This document shows positions 32,586 through 40,368 of a stretch of 58,293 nucleotides of DNA, in pieces. Made by a program: the position numbers and the translations under genes. The notes below the pieces were generated by a model that saw only the letters and a program-made list of their open reading frames with translations, was not told the DNA's origin and made no database searches. The DNA comes from an uncultured Prevotella sp. (lineage in GTDB: Bacteria; Bacteroidota; Bacteroidia; Bacteroidales; Bacteroidaceae). Where the stretch lies: assembly GCA_944319815.1 (NCBI GenBank), contig CALUEX010000015.1, positions 1-58,293 of the forward strand, read 5' to 3'. Each line of letters starts with the position of its first letter. Within the stretch, counting starts at the first letter, position 1.

Positions 32586-35003
32586 ATGGAAGAAGCAGTC
32601 ATGCAACAGCAAATAGACGAAAGCGTATCGGCGGTAGGCCTGCGCGACATATTAATATCATGCCTAAGCCATTGGCGGTGGTATGCCGTGACGGTGGCCG
32701 TGGCCTTGCTGGTGGCAGTCTTGTACATCAAGACCACGCAGCCGGTCTACAAGCGCGAGGCGTCTATCATGATACTCGAGCGTAACCAGAACACAACGGC
32801 CATGACGGAACTGCTCGACGACTTTGCCAATATAGGCATCTTTGCCGACAACACTAACGTGAACAACGTAATAGCGGCCATAAAGTCGCCCGACGTAATG
32901 TCGGAGGTCGTAAGCCGTCTTGGCCTCGACGTGTCTTACACTACACCCGGGATGTTCTACGACAAGACACTTTACGGCCGTCAGCTGCCAGTCTCCGTGG
33001 TGTTCCGCGACCTCGACGGCGACGAGACTGCGGCCCTCCACGTCAGCCTTAAAGCCGATGGCGGCGTGCTGATGTCTGGTTTCGTGAAGAACGGCAAGAC
33101 GCAGGCTTCGCCCGACTTGGCCTGCAACGTTGGGCAGACTGTCAACACCCCGCTCGGCCGGGTGACGCTGAAGCGGCAGGAAAATTATGTCTCGGCCGTG
33201 GCCGATAATCCGGAGATTGACGTGCAAAAGACTACAAACCGTTCGGCAACGGGACGCTTCATAGGCGGCCTGTCGGTGGAAATCGGCGACAAGAAGTCAA
33301 CCATCCTTGACCTCTCCTACAACGACGTGTCGGGGCAGAGGGCCGAAGACATACTCTCGGCCGTCATTGATATATACAACAAAGTTTGGGCGAAAAACCG
33401 TAATGAGGTTATGGCAAGCGCCACGCGCTTCCTTGACGAGCGCCTCGCCATTATCGAGCGTGAGCTTGACGACGTAGACACCGACATATCGAAGTACAAG
33501 AGCAAGAACCTGATACCTGACATCGAGAAGGCTTACAGCCTGTCGATGGAGCGTGCCGACAAGAACTCTGCCATACTCCTCAACCTCAATTCGCAGCTCT
33601 CCGTGGCAGGTTACATCCGTGATTTCATAGCGTCACGTGCCAACACGAACCAGCTGATACCGGTCAACGTGGGGCTTGACAATGACAAGATTGACGCCTT
33701 AATCGACAAGTACAACGCCATGCAGTTAGAGCGCAACAAGCTAATAGCCAACAGCGGGACGGCCAATCCCCTGATAAGCGACATGGACAGGCAGCTTGCC
33801 CAGTTGCGCCGCTCGGTGCTTAACTCCATCAACAACTTCATGGTGTCGCTCTCCACACGCATCAGCCATTTGCAGAACTATGAGCAGAAGACCAACACCG
33901 ACATCTCCGACAACCCCGGACAGGCCAAGGTCTTGCTCTCGGTAGAGCGCCAGCAGAAGGTGAAGGAAGCCTTGTATCTGTATCTTTTGCAGAAGCGGGA
34001 GGAAAACCAACTGTCGCAGTCGTTTACCGCCGACAATTCGCAAATCATCAAGTCGCCCACGGGCAGCGACGTCCCCCTTGCTCCCAAGAAGGCCATGGTC
34101 ATGCTCATTGCCCTCGTCGTAGGCCTTGCTTTGCCTACTGGCGTCGTGTATATGTTGGAGACAACCAACAATAAAGTGCGTGGGCGCAAGGATGTTGACG
34201 AGCAGGTTACGGCTCCGTTTGTCGGCGAGATACCGCTTGTTGAGGACCGGCGCCGCGGCCTTTTGCAGCTTCGTCCCGTACAGGACAAGGACTACGGCGT
34301 GGTGGTAGGGCAGGGAAACAGCGACGTTGTCAATGAGGCGTTCCGGATAGTGCGCACTAACATCGAGTTCCTTTCAGGCCGAAAGGACGGCGCCAGTGTG
34401 CTTATGCTGACATCGTACAACAGCGGCAGCGGCAAGACTTTCCTCGCATTGAACATCGCCTCGACGTTTGCGTTCAAGGAAAAGCGTGTGCTTCTCATTG
34501 ACTGCGACCTGCGCACGGCGGCTCTTTCGCGCCATGTGGGCAGTCCGAAGCCCGGCCTGAGCGACTATCTCGGGCGGCACGTTGACGGCGTTGAGGCTAT
34601 CGTTTATCCCGACGACAAGTGCCCGGGGCTCGACATCTTGCCGTCGGGCACCATTCCTCCCAACCCTTCCGAGCTGCTGGCTTCAGACCGTTTGCCGGCT
34701 CTGTTGTCATCGTTGAGGGCGAGGTACGACTATATCTTTATCGACTGTCCTCCCATCGATGCCGTTGCCGACACTTCAATCGTGTCGCACTATGTTGACC
34801 GTTCGCTGTTCGTAGTGCGTGCCGGACGGCTCGAGAGGGCCATGCTGGCCGACCTCGAGAAGCTGTACAAGAGCGGGCGGTTGAACGACTTGGCCGTCAT
34901 CCTGAACGGAACGAGGTGTGCCGGGACGACGTATGCCTACCGTTACGGTTACAGCTACGGTTACGGAACGGGCAAAATGAAGAAACAGGGAGCTAACGGT
35001 TAA
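32586..35003 (+). CDS. Polysaccharide co-polymerase with BY-kinase domain (Wzc-like)
   Basis: An 805-residue inner-membrane protein controlling polysaccharide chain length and export. The first membrane span is WYAVTVAVALLVAVLYI (about 32-48), a long periplasmic coiled region follows (about 260-440), and the second span is AMVMLIALVVGLALPTGVVY (about 503-522). The cytoplasmic tyrosine kinase has Walker A SGSGKT (about 612), Walker A' LLIDCDLR, Walker B YIFIDCPPID and a C-terminal Tyr cluster (YAYRYGYSYGYG) for autophosphorylation. I start at the ATG 32586; a TTG at 32577 is in frame. No phosphatase, flippase or glycosyltransferase is adjacent. Confidence 0.92.
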   Translation: MEEAVMQQQIDESVSAVGLRDILISCLSHWRWYAVTVAVALLVAVLYIKTTQPVYKREASIMILERNQNTTAMTELLDDFANIGIFADNTNVNNVIAAIKSPDVMSEVVSRLGLDVSYTTPGMFYDKTLYGRQLPVSVVFRDLDGDETAALHVSLKADGGVLMSGFVKNGKTQASPDLACNVGQTVNTPLGRVTLKRQENYVSAVADNPEIDVQKTTNRSATGRFIGGLSVEIGDKKSTILDLSYNDVSGQRAEDILSAVIDIYNKVWAKNRNEVMASATRFLDERLAIIERELDDVDTDISKYKSKNLIPDIEKAYSLSMERADKNSAILLNLNSQLSVAGYIRDFIASRANTNQLIPVNVGLDNDKIDALIDKYNAMQLERNKLIANSGTANPLISDMDRQLAQLRRSVLNSINNFMVSLSTRISHLQNYEQKTNTDISDNPGQAKVLLSVERQQKVKEALYLYLLQKREENQLSQSFTADNSQIIKSPTGSDVPLAPKKAMVMLIALVVGLALPTGVVYMLETTNNKVRGRKDVDEQVTAPFVGEIPLVEDRRRGLLQLRPVQDKDYGVVVGQGNSDVVNEAFRIVRTNIEFLSGRKDGASVLMLTSYNSGSGKTFLALNIASTFAFKEKRVLLIDCDLRTAALSRHVGSPKPGLSDYLGRHVDGVEAIVYPDDKCPGLDILPSGTIPPNPSELLASDRLPALLSSLRARYDYIFIDCPPIDAVADTSIVSHYVDRSLFVVRAGRLERAMLADLEKLYKSGRLNDLAVILNGTRCAGTTYAYRYGYSYGYGTGKMKKQGANG

Positions 35004-35050
35004 TGGTTGACAGGAACGCCCTTGCATCGCAAGGCAGTGCAAAAATAGTT

Positions 35051-36031
35051 ATGAAGAAAGTTGTTATAGCAGTTGTTTCAGTGTTGGTGGTGCTTGTTGC
35101 GGCCACGTTCGGTGCCGGTTGGTATATGCTCGACTACGCCCTGACGCCACCGGCCGACCGCAGTGACATGGTGAAGCGTTACAACAGGATGTACGCCGAA
35201 TATCCTTATATGCGGCAGTGGGTTGACAGCATGAAGACCGCCAAGGCCTTGCGCGACACGTTCGTGACGATGCCCGACGGCGAACGCCACCATGCCGTGT
35301 ATGCCCGTAACGACAGTGCGGCGGGCCGCACGGCGATATTGGTTCACGGTTATACCGACAGCCATGCGGCGATGTTGCCCATAGCGAAGGTTTATGCTGA
35401 CATGGGTTACAATATCTTGCTGCCTGACTTGTACGCCCACGGACTTAGCGACGGCGACGAAATACAGATGGGATGGAACGACCGGGAGGACGTGCTGCGC
35501 TGGATAGGCGTGGCCGACAGCCTTTTTGCCGGTGTTGCCGGCCGTCCGCAAATCGTGCTTCACGGTGTCTCTATGGGTGCGGCGACGGTGATGAACGTCT
35601 CCGGCGAGCGTCTGCCGGCAAGCGTGAAGTGCTTTGTCGAGGACTGTGGTTATACAAGTGTGTGGGACGAATTTGCCTGCCAGCTTGACGAACAGTTCGG
35701 CCTGCCCCCGTTCCCCGTGCTTTATGCCGCCAGTGCATTGTGCAAGTTGCGTTACGGGTGGACGTTCGGCGAGGCTTCGCCCGTAAGGCAATTAGCCCGG
35801 AAAGAGACCCCGATGCTGTTCATCCACGGCTCGTCGGACGACTATGTGCCGTCATGGATGGTCTTCCCGTTATATAACGCCAATCCTGTTCATCCCGTCC
35901 ATGGCGGAACGTACCATCATTTCAACGACATCTGGATAACCCTCGGCTGTGCCCATGCGCGTTCGTTCCACGACTATCCGGCTGAATATGCCCGCAGGGT
36001 TGAGCGGTTCGTGGGGGAGTTTATCCATTGA
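35051..36031 (+). CDS. Alpha/beta hydrolase, membrane-anchored
   Basis: A 326-residue hydrolase. An N-terminal hydrophobic segment (VVIAVVSVLVVLVAATFGAG) serves as a signal anchor, placing the enzyme outside the cytoplasm. Catalytic features: oxyanion-region LVHGYTDSH, nucleophile elbow GVSMGAAT, acid in FIHGSSDDYVP and His in the GGTYHHFND segment. The substrate is unknown. I start at 35051 (MKKVVIAV); an ATG at 35003 overlaps the stop of the Wzc-like gene (TAATG) and would add 16 residues, so coupling with that gene is possible. Confidence 0.8.
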   Translation: MKKVVIAVVSVLVVLVAATFGAGWYMLDYALTPPADRSDMVKRYNRMYAEYPYMRQWVDSMKTAKALRDTFVTMPDGERHHAVYARNDSAAGRTAILVHGYTDSHAAMLPIAKVYADMGYNILLPDLYAHGLSDGDEIQMGWNDREDVLRWIGVADSLFAGVAGRPQIVLHGVSMGAATVMNVSGERLPASVKCFVEDCGYTSVWDEFACQLDEQFGLPPFPVLYAASALCKLRYGWTFGEASPVRQLARKETPMLFIHGSSDDYVPSWMVFPLYNANPVHPVHGGTYHHFNDIWITLGCAHARSFHDYPAEYARRVERFVGEFIH

Positions 36032-36044
36032 ATGCTGTTTCTGT

Positions 36045-36222
36045 GGAGTTAAGGAGTTATGTAGTTAAGGAGTTAAGACAAATGCCTTGTCAATTATTTG
36101 TTGTTTTTAAGCAATGTGTCAAGGCTCGATTTCGCTTCTGGTTGTTTGCTTAGAAAACCGTGATTGCAGACATACGGACAAGCATTTGTCTTAACTCCTT
36201 AACTACATAACTCCTTAACTCC
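36045..36222. terminator. 41-bp perfect inverted repeat between convergent genes
   Basis: The arms 36045-36085 and 36182-36222 are exact complements over 41 bases (built from repeated GGAGTTAAGGAGTTA units), and pairing continues inward across a one-base bulge. It lies between the convergent hydrolase and glycerate kinase genes and probably acts as a bidirectional terminator. The right arm is also coding: it specifies the last eight residues (LGVKELCS) of glycerate kinase. Confidence 0.7.
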
Positions 36223-37290
36223 TAAATAAACATTCTTCTCCGCCACCTCTTTTTTCATTGCTTCGGCCAGTTCCGTGCCTTCCGGGGTTATGCTTTCAAC
36301 CTTGGAAAAGCCGGCATCCAAGAGCTTTTCCTTGTCTTCTGTCCGTCCCGCCAGCAGCCATGTAGGCACGTCCTTGCGCCTTGCGCGCATCATTATGCGT
36401 TGAGGCAGTTTGCCCATCAGCGTCTGTCGGTCGGCGTGCCCCTCGCCGGTTATCACGCACGTTGCACCGTCGAGCAGGGCGTCAAAGCCGCAGATGTCGA
36501 GCAGGAGGTCGGCCCCGGGGCGCATCTCGGCGCCGAGGTACTGCATGAAGGCGTAGCCAAGGCCGCCCGCTGCGCCAGCTCCCGGCCGGCGCGAGCGGTT
36601 GAAGCCGAAGTGGGCTGCCGACGCACGGGCAAACCGCTCGGCACGCTTTTCGAGCATGGGCAGCATCTCCGGCGTCGCGCCCTTTTGCGTGGCGAACACC
36701 GCCGCAGCGCCGTCTTTGCCGAGCAAGGGGTTCTCTACGTCGCACGCGAGCGTGAAGCTGCACTGTCCCAATACGCCGGCCAGCGCGTCGTCGATTGTCC
36801 CGCTGCGCGGCGCAAGCCTGTCGGTCAGCGCGCGCAGCATACCTATGCCCGCGTCGCTCGTGCCGCTACCGCCCAAGCCTACGATGAACTTGCGGCTGCC
36901 GCGCTTCACGGCTGCCGCCACAAGCTCGCCCACGCCGTAGGTTGTAGCCCTCATGGGGTTGCGCTCCTCCTCGGCAACGAGCGTCAGTCCGCACGCCTGT
37001 GCCGTTTCTATTATTGCCGTGCCGTCGGGCGCGATGCCGTATCTCGCCCATGCGCGGCGCATCATAAGGTCATGGACGTATGCCTCCTCCACACTTCCGC
37101 CAACGGCATTCGTGAAGGCTTCGAGCATACCCTCGCCCCCGTCTGACACCGTGATGCACACGGTCTCGGCCTCGGCGTCAGCTTCTTTCAGGGCTTTTGC
37201 CACGGCCTGTGCCGCCTCGGCGGACGTCAGGCAGCCCTTGAACGAGTCCATGGCCACGACAAACTTCCGTTTAGCCGGTTTCCGTGTCAT
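36199..37290 (-). CDS. glxK: Glycerate kinase
   Basis: Glycerate kinase (363 residues, GarK/GlxK family) phosphorylates glycerate in glyoxylate or serine-related metabolism. FVVAMDSFKGCLTSAEAA at the N-terminus, VSDGGEGMLEAF (about 49-60), the GLGGSGTSDAGIGML loop (about 138-152) and CVITGEGHADRQTLMGK (about 280) are diagnostic. The start overlaps the stop of the upstream CGGC gene by 4 bases (ATGA), showing coupling. The final residues are encoded by an arm of the downstream inverted repeat, so the natural C-terminus may have been replaced. Confidence 0.93.
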   Translation of the reverse strand: MTRKPAKRKFVVAMDSFKGCLTSAEAAQAVAKALKEADAEAETVCITVSDGGEGMLEAFTNAVGGSVEEAYVHDLMMRRAWARYGIAPDGTAIIETAQACGLTLVAEEERNPMRATTYGVGELVAAAVKRGSRKFIVGLGGSGTSDAGIGMLRALTDRLAPRSGTIDDALAGVLGQCSFTLACDVENPLLGKDGAAAVFATQKGATPEMLPMLEKRAERFARASAAHFGFNRSRRPGAGAAGGLGYAFMQYLGAEMRPGADLLLDICGFDALLDGATCVITGEGHADRQTLMGKLPQRIMMRARRKDVPTWLLAGRTEDKEKLLDAGFSKVESITPEGTELAEAMKKEVAEKNVYLGVKELCS

Positions 37291-37640
37291 TGCTTCTTGG
37301 CCGGTGCTTCGTGCGTATAGTCAAGGAAACGTATGCCCTCGGGCAGGTCGTTCTCTATCAGCGTCTTCATCTTCTTTGCGAACGGGCACGGATAACCTAT
37401 AGGCGTGCCCTTCTGTATGCATGACGAGAAGGCTATCGTGTCGGCACCGCGCCTTACCAGTTCGCGCGCCCTCAGCACCGACTTCTTTGCCGGGCAGCCG
37501 CCGCAGTTGCAGAAACCTACTATCTCAATATCCTCGTCAATGCCCTCGAAACTGCCTTTTAGTTCCCTTATGGCCTTGAAACATCCGCTCCCGGGACAAT
37601 AGTCCTCGGTCTGCATACACCTTATTATACCTAATTTCAT
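37287..37640 (-). CDS. CGGC domain-containing protein
   Basis: A 117-residue Cys-rich protein. The signature GFCNCGGCPAKK (about 42-53) gives the family its name, and further Cys lie in IRCMQTEDYCPGSGCF and SSCIQKGTPIGYPCPF, consistent with metal or redox chemistry. The family has no settled function. It is first in an operon with glycerate kinase (ATGA overlap), an association worth noting. No signal peptide. Confidence 0.85.
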   Translation of the reverse strand: MKLGIIRCMQTEDYCPGSGCFKAIRELKGSFEGIDEDIEIVGFCNCGGCPAKKSVLRARELVRRGADTIAFSSCIQKGTPIGYPCPFAKKMKTLIENDLPEGIRFLDYTHEAPAKKQ

Positions 37641-38126
37641 GTTCCTGTTAGTTGTTTATAATGCTTTTGTATGATGGTGCAGGCGTTGCGGCACCAGCGC
37701 AAGCCATGCCTTGCAAAGTTACGCTTTTTGTTCGTAAAACAGTCGTAATGCCACTGTTTTTCCGCCTGTTTCGCGTTGAAAAAGTCTTGCTGATATAACC
37801 AGCCGACATATTCGTCGCCGTAGTTCGCGGCTACCGTCGTCGGCCTTGCTCCGTGCTTGGTGGTCAGAAGGTCACGTTTTGCCTCGCAAAAGGGCACATA
37901 TTACAACCTGAAAGGGCACCTTTCGCACCCTAAAACGTGCCCTTTTGCGAGGCCGCTGATAATCAGGCAGTTGCACGCTTGCCAAATTGAAAGCTGCACC
38001 CGGCCACGCCCTATGCCTCTGACGCTGCGTGTGCACCAGTCATTCAGGTCGGCGTAGCCTTCACGATTTTGCCCTGTCCACGTGAAAATAATGCCTTCCG
38101 CAGGAACAAGTGTCGGATATTTTCCG
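37641..38126. other. Divergent intergenic region with minus-strand promoter and repeat array
   Basis: On the minus strand TAACTTTG (plus coordinates 37714-37721) is a good -7 box for the CGGC-glycerate kinase operon. An 86-residue minus-strand frame (37637-37897) runs through this promoter and a repeat array and is not accepted as a gene. The rest (37956-38126) shows no recognisable feature. Confidence 0.5.
37866..37946. repeat. 22-bp-period palindrome array b (4 units)
   Basis: Units start at 37866, 37888, 37910 and 37932, each exactly 22 bases apart: AGAAGGTCACGTTTT, AAAAGGGCACATATT, GAAAGGGCACCTTTC, AAAACGTGCCCTTTT. The 7-base linkers are GCCTCGC, ACAACCT and GCACCCT. It lies between the CGGC and ilvA genes, which diverge. 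Confidence 0.85.
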
Positions 38127-38134
38127 TACATTTG
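38127..38134 (+). promoter_or_regulatory. -7 box of the threonine dehydratase gene
   Basis: TACATTTG lies 28 bases before the ATG at 38163. A canonical -33 TTTG is not evident. Confidence 0.5.
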
Positions 38135-38162
38135 CATACCCAAATCTGATAAAACGAAAAAT

Positions 38163-39356
38163 ATGCTTAATTTAGATGACCTTTATAAGGCGCGTTACGT
38201 GCTAAGCAAAATCCTTAGGCGTACAGACCTTGTCCATGCGCCTAAGCTCAATCCTGAGAGTGACATATACCTGAAGCCGGAGAACCTGCAAATCACGGGT
38301 TCGTTCAAGGTGCGCGGCGCGTATTACAAAATATCGCAACTCAGCGACGAGGAGAAGGCGAAGGGCGTCATCGCCTGTTCTGCCGGCAACCATGCGCAGG
38401 GCGTCGCCCTCGGCGCTACGAGCCACGGCATAAAGTCGCTTATCTGCCTGCCTGAGGGTGCGCCCATCAGCAAGGTAGAGGCCACACGCCGCCTCGGGGC
38501 CGACATCTGCCTCGTGCCGGGCGTGTATGACGACGCCTACCAGCGCGCCCTGCAGCTGCGCGACGAGCACGGTTATTCGTTCATCCACCCCTTTAATGAC
38601 GACAACGTAATAGCGGGGCAGGGCACCATAGGCCTTGAACTGCTCGACCAGCTGCCCGACATAGAGGCCGTGGTCGTGCCCATCGGCGGCGGCGGACTAA
38701 TCAGCGGCGTGGCCTACGCCATAAAGTCGCTCAACCCCTCGGTGAAGGTTTACGGCGTCCAGGCGGCTGGTGCGCCCAGTATGTACCAAAGCATACACGA
38801 CCATCACCCCGAGACACTTGCCAGCGTGTCTACCGTGGCCGACGGTATCGCGGTGAAAACTCCGGGCGACCTTACTTACGACATTTGCTCGAAGTACGTT
38901 GACGACATCGTACTCGTAAGCGAAGACGAAATCTGCGCCGCCATACTTCGCCTCATGGAGGAGGAGAAGATGATAGCCGAAGGCGCGGGTGCGGTGAGCG
39001 TTGCCGCGGCGATGTTCGACAAGGTGCCAATCAAGGGGAAGAAGACTGTCTGCCTCGTGAGCGGCGGCAACATCGACGTCAACATCCTCAACCGCGTTGT
39101 CAACCGTGGTCTCGACAAGGACGGGCGCATCTGCACGCTGACGATGGAGCTGGCCGACAAGCCCGGCCAGCTGCTTGAGGTCATCGAGGTGCTGGCTTCC
39201 CTTGGTGCCAACGTCCTCAGCGTTCACCACGAACGCGGTGTTGCCAGCCACAACGTAAACGCTTGCGAGCTGCGCGTGCGCCTCGAGACGCGCAACCACG
39301 AGCACGTGGCCGCCATCAAGGAGGGATTGAATAAGAAGGGATTTAAGCTGAAATGA
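38163..39356 (+). CDS. ilvA: Threonine ammonia-lyase (threonine dehydratase) with ACT domain
   Basis: A 397-residue PLP enzyme that converts threonine to 2-oxobutyrate and ammonia, feeding isoleucine synthesis or catabolism. The PLP lysine is in ITGSFKVRGAYYK (about 46-58); CSAGNHAQGVA and PIGGGGLISG bind the cofactor. A C-terminal ACT domain (about 322-397, MELADKPGQLLEVIEVLASL) suggests allosteric control by an amino acid. With a single ACT domain the catabolic (TdcB-like) and biosynthetic types cannot be separated by sight. The start at 38163 (MLNLDDLYKARYVL) is preferred to an upstream in-frame ATG (38082) that precedes the promoter box. ridA lies downstream. Confidence 0.93.
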   Translation: MLNLDDLYKARYVLSKILRRTDLVHAPKLNPESDIYLKPENLQITGSFKVRGAYYKISQLSDEEKAKGVIACSAGNHAQGVALGATSHGIKSLICLPEGAPISKVEATRRLGADICLVPGVYDDAYQRALQLRDEHGYSFIHPFNDDNVIAGQGTIGLELLDQLPDIEAVVVPIGGGGLISGVAYAIKSLNPSVKVYGVQAAGAPSMYQSIHDHHPETLASVSTVADGIAVKTPGDLTYDICSKYVDDIVLVSEDEICAAILRLMEEEKMIAEGAGAVSVAAAMFDKVPIKGKKTVCLVSGGNIDVNILNRVVNRGLDKDGRICTLTMELADKPGQLLEVIEVLASLGANVLSVHHERGVASHNVNACELRVRLETRNHEHVAAIKEGLNKKGFKLK

Positions 39357-39387
39357 ATTTTTTTATAATGGTAGTTAAAGTGGTTAG

Positions 39388-39513
39388 GAGTAGTTAGCTC
39401 GCTGCGCTCGCGGTAGTTAAAGTCATCATCATGGTACGCTTACGTCATTTATATGTTGACAGCCAACAAGACTGATGACTTTAACTACTGCGAGCGCAGC
39501 GAGCTAACTACTC
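39388..39513. repeat. 40-bp inverted repeat between ilvA and ridA
   Basis: The arms 39388-39427 and 39474-39513 are complementary with one mismatch in 40 and contain the sub-palindrome GAGCGCAGCGAGC-like core. It separates two same-direction genes, so it may act as a partial terminator or RNA stabiliser, letting ridA be expressed differently from ilvA. Confidence 0.65.
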
Positions 39514-39560
39514 TTAACTACATAAACTGCAAAAACATTAATCATCTAAAAACATAGAAA

Positions 39561-39935
39561 ATGAAAGTATTACATTCAGACAAGGCGCCCAAGGCTTTGG
39601 GCCCCTACAGCCAGGCAATAGTTGCCGGCGGATTTGTGTTTGCATCGGGACAAGTGCCCATCGACCCCGCAACAGGCGAGTTCGCCGAGGGCGGAATAAA
39701 GGAACAGACACGCCAGTCGCTCACCAACGTAACCGCCGTTCTTGCCGAGGCAGGCATCGACTTGAGCCATGTCGTTAAGACGACGGTGTTCCTTTCAGAC
39801 ATGGATAACTTCGCCGCAATGAACGAAGTGTATGGTGAGTTCTTCAAGGCTCCGTACCCCGCACGTTCCGCCGTTGCCGTAAAGACGCTGCCGAAGGGTG
39901 CGTTGGTTGAGGTGGAAGTGGTTGCTGAACTGTAG
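39561..39935 (+). CDS. ridA: RidA family reactive intermediate/imine deaminase
   Basis: RidA (124 residues) hydrolyses the reactive enamine/imine products released by PLP dehydratases such as threonine dehydratase, the gene just upstream, so the pairing makes metabolic sense. GPYSQAIVAGGFVFASGQVP (about 14-33) and the C-terminal PYPARSAVAVKTLPKGALVE, with the substrate-binding Arg, are typical. It is full length. Confidence 0.95.
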   Translation: MKVLHSDKAPKALGPYSQAIVAGGFVFASGQVPIDPATGEFAEGGIKEQTRQSLTNVTAVLAEAGIDLSHVVKTTVFLSDMDNFAAMNEVYGEFFKAPYPARSAVAVKTLPKGALVEVEVVAEL

Positions 39936-39939
39936 AAAA

Positions 39940-40080
39940 ACAGCCCCCTTCCGGCCTCTCCGAGTGGAGTAGACCGGTTAGTTCTGTTGTTTTGCTAACA
40001 ATCTCCTCCCCTAGGGGAGGCTGGAAAGGGGCTTCTATTCATCCTTTCTCCTCCCCTCGGGGAGGTCGGGAGGGGGCTGT
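39940..40080. repeat. GC-rich nested hairpins between ridA and the regulator gene
   Basis: The left arm ACAGCCCCCTTCCGGCCTC (39940-39958) pairs with a right arm ending in GGTCGGGAGGGGGCTGT (to 40080), about 19 of 22 positions. Inside lie CTCCTCCCCTAGGGGAGG and CTCCTCCCCTCGGGGAGG. It sits between convergent genes and probably terminates both ways. The right arm is also coding for the C-terminus of the regulator (TAPSRPPRGEEKG). A related copy lies at about 46157-46190. Confidence 0.65.
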
Positions 40081-40356
40081 TAAATATTCCTTTATCGCCT
40101 CCACGTATTCCTCGAACGCCGCCATACCCTCCTTTGTGAGGCGGCACGACGTGTTGGTGCGCTTCCCTACGAAGCTCTTTGTTACCTCTATATATCCTGC
40201 CTTGCTTAGTTTGTCAATCTGCACGCTGAGGTTTCCGGCTGTCGCCCCCGTCTGCTTGCGCAGGTAAACGAAGTCGGCCTCGCCCACGCTGACGAGCAGT
40301 GACATCACCGCCAGGCGCAGTTCGCTGTGTAGTAATGGGTTAAGCGGTCTCATCAT
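40039..40356 (-). CDS. Winged-helix transcriptional regulator
   Basis: A 105-residue DNA-binding protein of the small winged-helix (MarR/HTH_34-like) type. LLHSELRLAVMSLLVSV is the first helix, FVYLRKQTGATAGNLSVQID the helix-turn-helix, and YIEVTKSFVGKRTNTSCRLT the wing. Such regulators usually control the adjacent membrane protein gene; here that gene (40369-41007) lies 12 bases upstream in the same operon. A 17-bp palindrome in the operon promoter (41127-41143) is a good candidate for its own operator. Its last dozen residues are encoded by a repeat arm and may not be ancestral. Confidence 0.85.
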   Translation of the reverse strand: MMRPLNPLLHSELRLAVMSLLVSVGEADFVYLRKQTGATAGNLSVQIDKLSKAGYIEVTKSFVGKRTNTSCRLTKEGMAAFEEYVEAIKEYLTAPSRPPRGEEKG

Positions 40357-40368
40357 TTTTGCCAGTTG

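Noticed and set aside
37637-37897. 86-residue minus-strand open frame upstream of the CGGC gene
   Set aside because: It contains the -7 box of the CGGC operon and starts inside a palindrome array; no family resemblance is seen.
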